Shown one piece after another: positions 60,249 to 64,000 of a DNA stretch of 64,000 nt. The notes under the pieces were generated by a model. The model saw only the letters and a list, made by a program, of their open reading frames with translations, did no database searches and was not told where the DNA came from. Where the stretch lies: assembly GCF_023716865.1 (NCBI RefSeq), contig NZ_CP092417.1, positions 6,432,501 to 6,496,500 on the forward strand. Reading direction: 5' to 3'. The DNA is from Endozoicomonas sp. SCSIO W0465. Lineage in GTDB: Bacteria; Pseudomonadota; Gammaproteobacteria; Pseudomonadales; Endozoicomonadaceae. Each line of letters opens with the position of its first letter. The stretch's first letter is position 1. Position numbers and translations under genes: made by a program.

Positions 60249-61214
60249 TCAGCCCTGCAACTGAGCCCAAACTTCCTGATCCCGCTCTGCAGTCCAGATT
60301 CTGGGCCACTCAATACCTTCAAACTCATCCCAGAGGCGCTGAACATCAAACGGCAGGCAGTGCTCAAAAATGGGCCAGGCACCATACTGAGGAGCCAGGC
60401 TTTTATGAGATGCGACAAACGCTTCTTTTAACGTTCCCTGGCTGTTAAAAACCGCTCCTACCTGATCAATCATGGTATTGAGGAACGTACGACTCTGCTC
60501 GATAGCCGCATCAACACGATCCCGGCCATGAACCACCGCTCCCCGGCCACCGACCAAAACTTCTGCACCGTATGCTTTTACCTTATCCAGTGTTGTGGTG
60601 GACCAGTCAAAATGAAACGCATCACCGGTATACAGCGCAGCCTGTGCTTCGACAAGGTCACCGGTAAACAAAATGCCGTGGCGGGGCAACCAGGCACAAA
60701 TGTCTCCGGCCGTATGACCTCGCCCACAGTATTCAAGCACCAGACTTCCCCGAAGCCCACCCAGCGGAATTTCCAATCGATCGTTAAACACAATATCCGG
60801 ATGGGTCAGCCCCGGGATTCCCCCGGGTTCACGAAACAGCCTGGGCATGCGGCGAAACTCACTTTCCCAGTCATCCATACCACGTTCTTCTATGAGCAAC
60901 CTGGTGTTCTCATGGGTAATAATCGATTCAGCAGAAAAGGCGGATGCACCCAACACCCGTACTGCGTGGTAGTGAGACAACACCAGATATTTAACAGGCT
61001 TAGTTGTATGCTTTCTGAGTTCATTTAACCACTCAGAAGCCGCCTTTGGGGTTGCCCGAGCCTCAAAAGCAATAAGGAAGTCTTCCGCCTCAATGGCGCC
61101 AACATTAGGATCACCCTCAGCAGTGAAGGCATAAACACCGTCTGCCAGCACTTCCAGTGTCTCTTTTTTTTGTTCCAGATCGCCTGAAGATGCAAACGCT
61201 TTTTTAGTCGTCAT
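60249..61214 (-). CDS. MBL-fold hydrolase-like protein with altered metal motif
   Basis: 321 aa. Metallo-beta-lactamase fold is indicated by the strand pattern and by YLVLSHYHAVRVLGAS, YCGRGHTAGDICAWLP, and HGILFTGDLVE. The first motif reads HYHAVR instead of HxHxDH, so the Asp and third His of the canonical site are missing, while the later His and Asp ligands remain. I recall the HYHAVRVLGAS form as a conserved variant of a subfamily, so it may be functional with one metal. No partner gene is adjacent. Confidence 0.8.
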   Translation of the reverse strand: MTTKKAFASSGDLEQKKETLEVLADGVYAFTAEGDPNVGAIEAEDFLIAFEARATPKAASEWLNELRKHTTKPVKYLVLSHYHAVRVLGASAFSAESIITHENTRLLIEERGMDDWESEFRRMPRLFREPGGIPGLTHPDIVFNDRLEIPLGGLRGSLVLEYCGRGHTAGDICAWLPRHGILFTGDLVEAQAALYTGDAFHFDWSTTTLDKVKAYGAEVLVGGRGAVVHGRDRVDAAIEQSRTFLNTMIDQVGAVFNSQGTLKEAFVASHKSLAPQYGAWPIFEHCLPFDVQRLWDEFEGIEWPRIWTAERDQEVWAQLQG

Positions 61215-61518
61215 TCTAGTTAGCCTTCACTGTCAAAAATAAATTGGCTTTGCTGCAGAAAAGCATTAAATAAACAGTCTGAAAATCACCATAGCCAAAT
61301 AAAAGCCACCCGGAATCTCAACATCAAAAAACACTAATAAAAACCAATGATCAGTAACATAATTCAAAAAATCAGTAATTAATAATAATTTTTTCAACCA
61401 ATGGTTTACAGCACCACTACATCTTCTATCCTGAAGTATTCTGGACTTGCCTTATTCGGATGAGAGGGAATGCGCAGGTTCAAACAAGAAATATTGAGCT
61501 TGGAGGTTTAAAAGAAAA
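61215..61518. other. A+T-rich region upstream of the serpin gene
   Basis: 304 bp, very A/T-rich between 61290 and 61400, with no coding pattern. It must hold the divergent promoters of the MBL and serpin genes. GGAGG at 61502-61506, 12 bases before ATG 61519, is the likely serpin ribosome site. Confidence 0.55.
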
Positions 61519-62670
61519 ATGCAAAATCTAACGCCTACACCAAATAATGTAACTCAAAATCTTGCAACTGCTGATAGATACTCTTTAACATCACCATCAT
61601 TGTCACCAGCACAGGGTATTGGCTTTTCAGGTACTCACAAGATAGTACCGAAAGCTGTCACACTCTATTGTCAAAGTCTTCAAAGTGATGTGCAGCAATT
61701 TGTTCAAGAGACATTATATAACCGATCGGCTAACGTAATTATTTCACCGCTACTGGTAAAAACAACGGAGCAAATTACCGCCAGAGTAATGAATGAAGCG
61801 GGTTTAAAAGGTGATGCTATCGAGTCGGAACCAAATCGACTCAATATCAAGAACACTGCAGAGGGCATACATATTCAATCAAAAAGAGTCTATGTTGATC
61901 AAGCATTGGCACGACTACAGATTCCACATACTACCAGTGCAGAGTTAAGGCAAAAGGGATATGAACAGGCTACAGCAGAACTCAATGCACAAATTACAAA
62001 AGACACACAAGGCATGATTACTGATTTTCTTGATGCCGGAAGCCTGGAAAATCCAAACCTTGCCTTTCGACTGGTCACATGGTTATTACAACATCTTTCA
62101 TGGCGTGAGCCATTTGAATTGATGGATGGCGTAAATAGTTCAGCAATGACATGGAATAAAATCATCCACCCTGAAATACAGTGGATGGAAAGCAGCAATA
62201 ATACCAGCTCTATCACCCACATTAATTCAGAAGGCTATGATTTTGTAGCTGTTCCTGTTGAGGAAAGAGGGATTAAGGCCGTACTTGTTCTACCCCCACA
62301 AGATGCAACGGATCAAAACAGTGAAGATCTCAATCGAGTTTTGACAGATGGACTAACGCTCATTCTGGGCAAAACAAAAGAGGATCAGGCAAAACTCACT
62401 CTGCCCAAATTCACATTCGACTATCAATTTACAACAGAATACCCAGGGGCTTTAGCCAGCGGCACACATAAGGCTGCATTGACTATTGATGAACAGGGTG
62501 CACAGGTAGCTGCAGCATCATGTATGATGGTATCCGATTGTTTTATCCCTCATAATGAACGTCTCCAGTTTAATTTTGATCGTCCATTCTACTTTGCCAT
62601 GATTAACCAGCAAAATGCCAAAGACCCCAGAGTAGTTGGTATGGCCCGGATTAATCAGCCCTGGAAGTGA
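61519..62670 (+). CDS. Serpin-family serine protease inhibitor
   Basis: 383 aa, serpin length. Motifs along the fold: NVIISPLLVKTTEQITARV (helix B-like), DFVAVPVEERGIKAVLVLPP (sheet C/B), LTLPKFTFDYQF, HKAALTIDEQGAQVAAAS (hinge) and FNFDRPFYFAMINQQNAKDP with GMARINQP at the end. The hinge EQGAQVAAAS has the small residues needed for inhibitory serpins. There is no signal peptide. The gene looks richer in A+T than its neighbours, and bacterial serpins are patchy, so transfer is likely. A role against host or competitor proteases is inferred. No family database was consulted. Confidence 0.87.
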   Translation: MQNLTPTPNNVTQNLATADRYSLTSPSLSPAQGIGFSGTHKIVPKAVTLYCQSLQSDVQQFVQETLYNRSANVIISPLLVKTTEQITARVMNEAGLKGDAIESEPNRLNIKNTAEGIHIQSKRVYVDQALARLQIPHTTSAELRQKGYEQATAELNAQITKDTQGMITDFLDAGSLENPNLAFRLVTWLLQHLSWREPFELMDGVNSSAMTWNKIIHPEIQWMESSNNTSSITHINSEGYDFVAVPVEERGIKAVLVLPPQDATDQNSEDLNRVLTDGLTLILGKTKEDQAKLTLPKFTFDYQFTTEYPGALASGTHKAALTIDEQGAQVAAASCMMVSDCFIPHNERLQFNFDRPFYFAMINQQNAKDPRVVGMARINQPWK

Positions 62671-62819
62671 TTGGCATCATCACCAAGATCGATAGCGAAA
62701 AAGCAGACCCGGTATTCTCCCGAAAAGTGCTGAAGGCTGCGGGCATCTCCGCGATATTCGAGATCAGCGCATACTCTGGTATCGGCCTGGAAGCACTGAA
62801 AACCTGGCTAGAGAATTGA
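62667..62819 (+). pseudogene. EutP/PduV-like GTPase, C-terminal relic
   Basis: 51 codons directly after the serpin. They read VIGIITKIDSEKADPVFSRK...AGISAIFEISAYSGIGLEALKTWLEN and a stop. TKID is the G4 (TKxD) motif and ISAYSGIG the G5 region of EutP/PduV-type GTPases. The P-loop half is absent. The GTG at 62667 overlaps the serpin stop, so the serpin gene has probably replaced or landed in the front of this gene. Confidence 0.75.
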
Positions 62820-62923
62820 TTTTTCGCATGATCCGTGAGATATACCCGTTCGTATAAGAAAAAAAGTTTTAAGCCCTGATATCATCAGGCTTAAAAAACA
62901 TAAAAGTACGATGAGGTCATCCC

Positions 62924-63265
62924 ATGTCTGAGAAATCATTCGATTCTGAGAAGCGCGGACCCACCCGGCGTCGGTTTTTACAACTGGCTGTTGCTTCTGC
63001 GCTTATTCCTCTTCTTGATATTCCCGGTCGTCAGGCCCGTGCCGATGCACTTCCGGCCCTTGATGAGTCCAGCCCGACAGCAATGGGTCTCTCCTACAAA
63101 AAAACGCAGGAGGCCGCTAAATCCATAGATGGTTATCAGGACGGTCGAAAGTGTGAGAATTGCGCACTCTATACCCCTGAAAACCAGGGTTGCAGGCTAT
63201 TCCCGGCAAACTCCGTAGAACCGGAAGGGTGGTGTAAAGCCTGGGTGCCAAAACCTGCCGGATAG
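62924..63265 (+). CDS. High-potential iron-sulfur protein (HiPIP)
   Basis: 113 aa. A Tat signal (RRRFLQLAVASALIPLL) ends near ARADA. The mature part has the four cluster cysteines as CENC, GCRLF and GWCKAW, and the conserved Tyr region MGLSYKKTQ. HiPIPs are periplasmic electron carriers. AGGTC lies before the ATG. Confidence 0.93.
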   Translation: MSEKSFDSEKRGPTRRRFLQLAVASALIPLLDIPGRQARADALPALDESSPTAMGLSYKKTQEAAKSIDGYQDGRKCENCALYTPENQGCRLFPANSVEPEGWCKAWVPKPAG

Positions 63266-63301
63266 AATAGTGCAATCAAGCTTCATTACACACAGACACT
63301 T

Positions 63302-63332
63302 GGTTCCCACGGGTCCTCGCGGGAACGAGGTA
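63302..63332. repeat. Short palindromic intergenic repeat
   Basis: GTTCCCACGGG and CGCGGGAACGAG form an imperfect hairpin of REP-like type. A single copy is visible in the window, so the repeat status is not proved here. Confidence 0.4.
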
Positions 63333-63379
63333 ATTATCTGCTATTCTCAACCCATCAAGAATAATCAGAAGTTGTCCTC

Positions 63380-63652
63380 ATGAACCACGATAAAGACAGT
63401 GATGCGCTCTGGAATGCCATTCATCAAATAGAAACCAGCGTTAAAAACGCACAGAATGATATTAAAAAACTGTTCCTGCACAGTGTGCGCCATGAAATAG
63501 CGATTGAGACACTGAACAAAAAGGTGGATGCCAACCAGCAGGAAAATCGTGAACGCTTTAACAGGATTGACAACCGACTTGATAACATCGATAACCGATT
63601 TGATAAGGTTGAAGAGACACTCGCTATCATTGTAAACCACCTCAAGCCATGA
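63380..63652 (+). CDS. Small coiled-coil protein
   Basis: 90 aa. MNHDKDSDALWNAIHQIETS is followed by a helix and then heptads with repeated RFNRIDNRLDNIDNRFDKVE. No catalytic motif. It resembles small DUF-type coiled-coil proteins; no function assigned. AAGTTGTCCTC precedes the ATG with no strong ribosome site. Confidence 0.6.
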   Translation: MNHDKDSDALWNAIHQIETSVKNAQNDIKKLFLHSVRHEIAIETLNKKVDANQQENRERFNRIDNRLDNIDNRFDKVEETLAIIVNHLKP

Positions 63653-63754
63653 TCTCGTTCCAACAATTTTGGGTCCTTCTTGAGAAGGCATAACCTGCGA
63701 CGACTACAATGCCCTCATTGAGTTCCTCCCCCAGCTGCTCAGGCTTTCAAATGT

Positions 63755-64000
63755 TTAAAGCGTGTTCAAATGATTAATGCACCACCGGGCCCGTTTCAGG
63801 ATGGCATCCCTGTCAGCTGCGCCCTTTTTGTCCCACCCCTTATATACCAGTGCAGTCCGTGGATTGTTCTGCAATACCCCCCGGTGATTTTCCATAAAGT
63901 GCCAGTACAAACTGTTCAGGGGACAGGCGCTTTCAGTCTCTTTTTCCTTCACGCTGTAGACACAGTCTGGGCAATAGTCACTCATTTTCTGTACATAATT
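63755..64000 (-). CDS. Photolyase-related protein (cryptochrome/DPRP family), C-terminal end
   Basis: The last 81 codons of a gene that continues past the window. NYVQKMSDYCPDCVYSVKEK, then SACPLNSLYWHFMENHR and NPRTALVYKGW are the C-terminal iron-sulfur region of the deoxyribodipyrimidine-photolyase-related (bacterial 6-4 type) family; cysteines of CPDC and ACP are cluster ligands. The apparent ATG at 63985 is internal, because the conserved block continues upstream of it. Confidence 0.85.
   Translation of the reverse strand, partial: NYVQKMSDYCPDCVYSVKEKETESACPLNSLYWHFMENHRGVLQNNPRTALVYKGWDKKGAADRDAILKRARWCINHLNTL

Overview
The window reads as chromosome of a gammaproteobacterium that is heavily loaded with insertion sequences. 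Housekeeping genes (efp, epmA/epmB, serB, hisBHAF, asmA-like, mutY, selO, yggX, HiPIP) have gammaproteobacterial character. The dense, nested IS load, a serpin, a large autotransporter and effector-like proteins suggest a marine, host-associated lineage such as Endozoicomonadaceae. That placement is inference; no database was searched.

Layout. 1-2.2 kb: epmA (partial) and efp face epmB, the elongation-factor-P modification set. 2.4-10.6 kb: a decayed PilZ gene, then a fimX-like REC/PAS/GGDEF/EAL gene broken by a frameshift and by an IS1595-type element that itself carries an IS66 and an ISNCY-type copy. 10.8-21.1 kb (minus strand): a ynjBCD-type ABC transporter operon in which every gene is broken, with a 484-aa repeat protein lodged between ynjB and ynjC. 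21.1-27.7 kb: a CPXCG protein, serB and the divergent ahpA/ytjB-like gene, then hisB-hisH-hisA-DUF4870-hisF. 27.8-36 kb: a hypothetical, an IS1595-like copy, a cyclotransferase-like protein, a triple-SPOR protein, an AsmA-like protein and mutY. 36-55 kb: an IS swamp covering one very large autotransporter gene, which is cut into four pieces and also has an amber stop. 55-64 kb: a 491-aa protein with a possible Cys-His-Asp set, selO, yggX, a membrane-anchored DUF1810 protein, two tRNA-Phe genes, an MBL-fold protein, a serpin, an eutP-like relic, HiPIP, a small coiled-coil protein and the end of a photolyase-like gene.

How the parts fit. The IS nests can be taken apart exactly. Removing each element plus one copy of its target duplication restores IS66 copy D to 1,608 bp (the length of copies A-C), joins an ISL3-type transposase into 400 in-frame codons, an IS1595-type transposase into 318, a Tn5-like transposase into 475, ynjD into 207, and the autotransporter into a 1,892-residue frame with one internal TAG. 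The insertion order and the intact ancestors are therefore recoverable from this sequence alone. The genes lost belong to surface and signalling functions (autotransporter, c-di-GMP/pilus regulation, one ABC importer), while core metabolism is intact.

The most unusual structure is at 49723-51254. A full IS1595-like copy, an ISNCY end fragment, an IS630 fragment and a 160-bp MITE are bounded by one 8-bp target duplication, as if the left end of the IS and the far end of the MITE had moved the whole block together.
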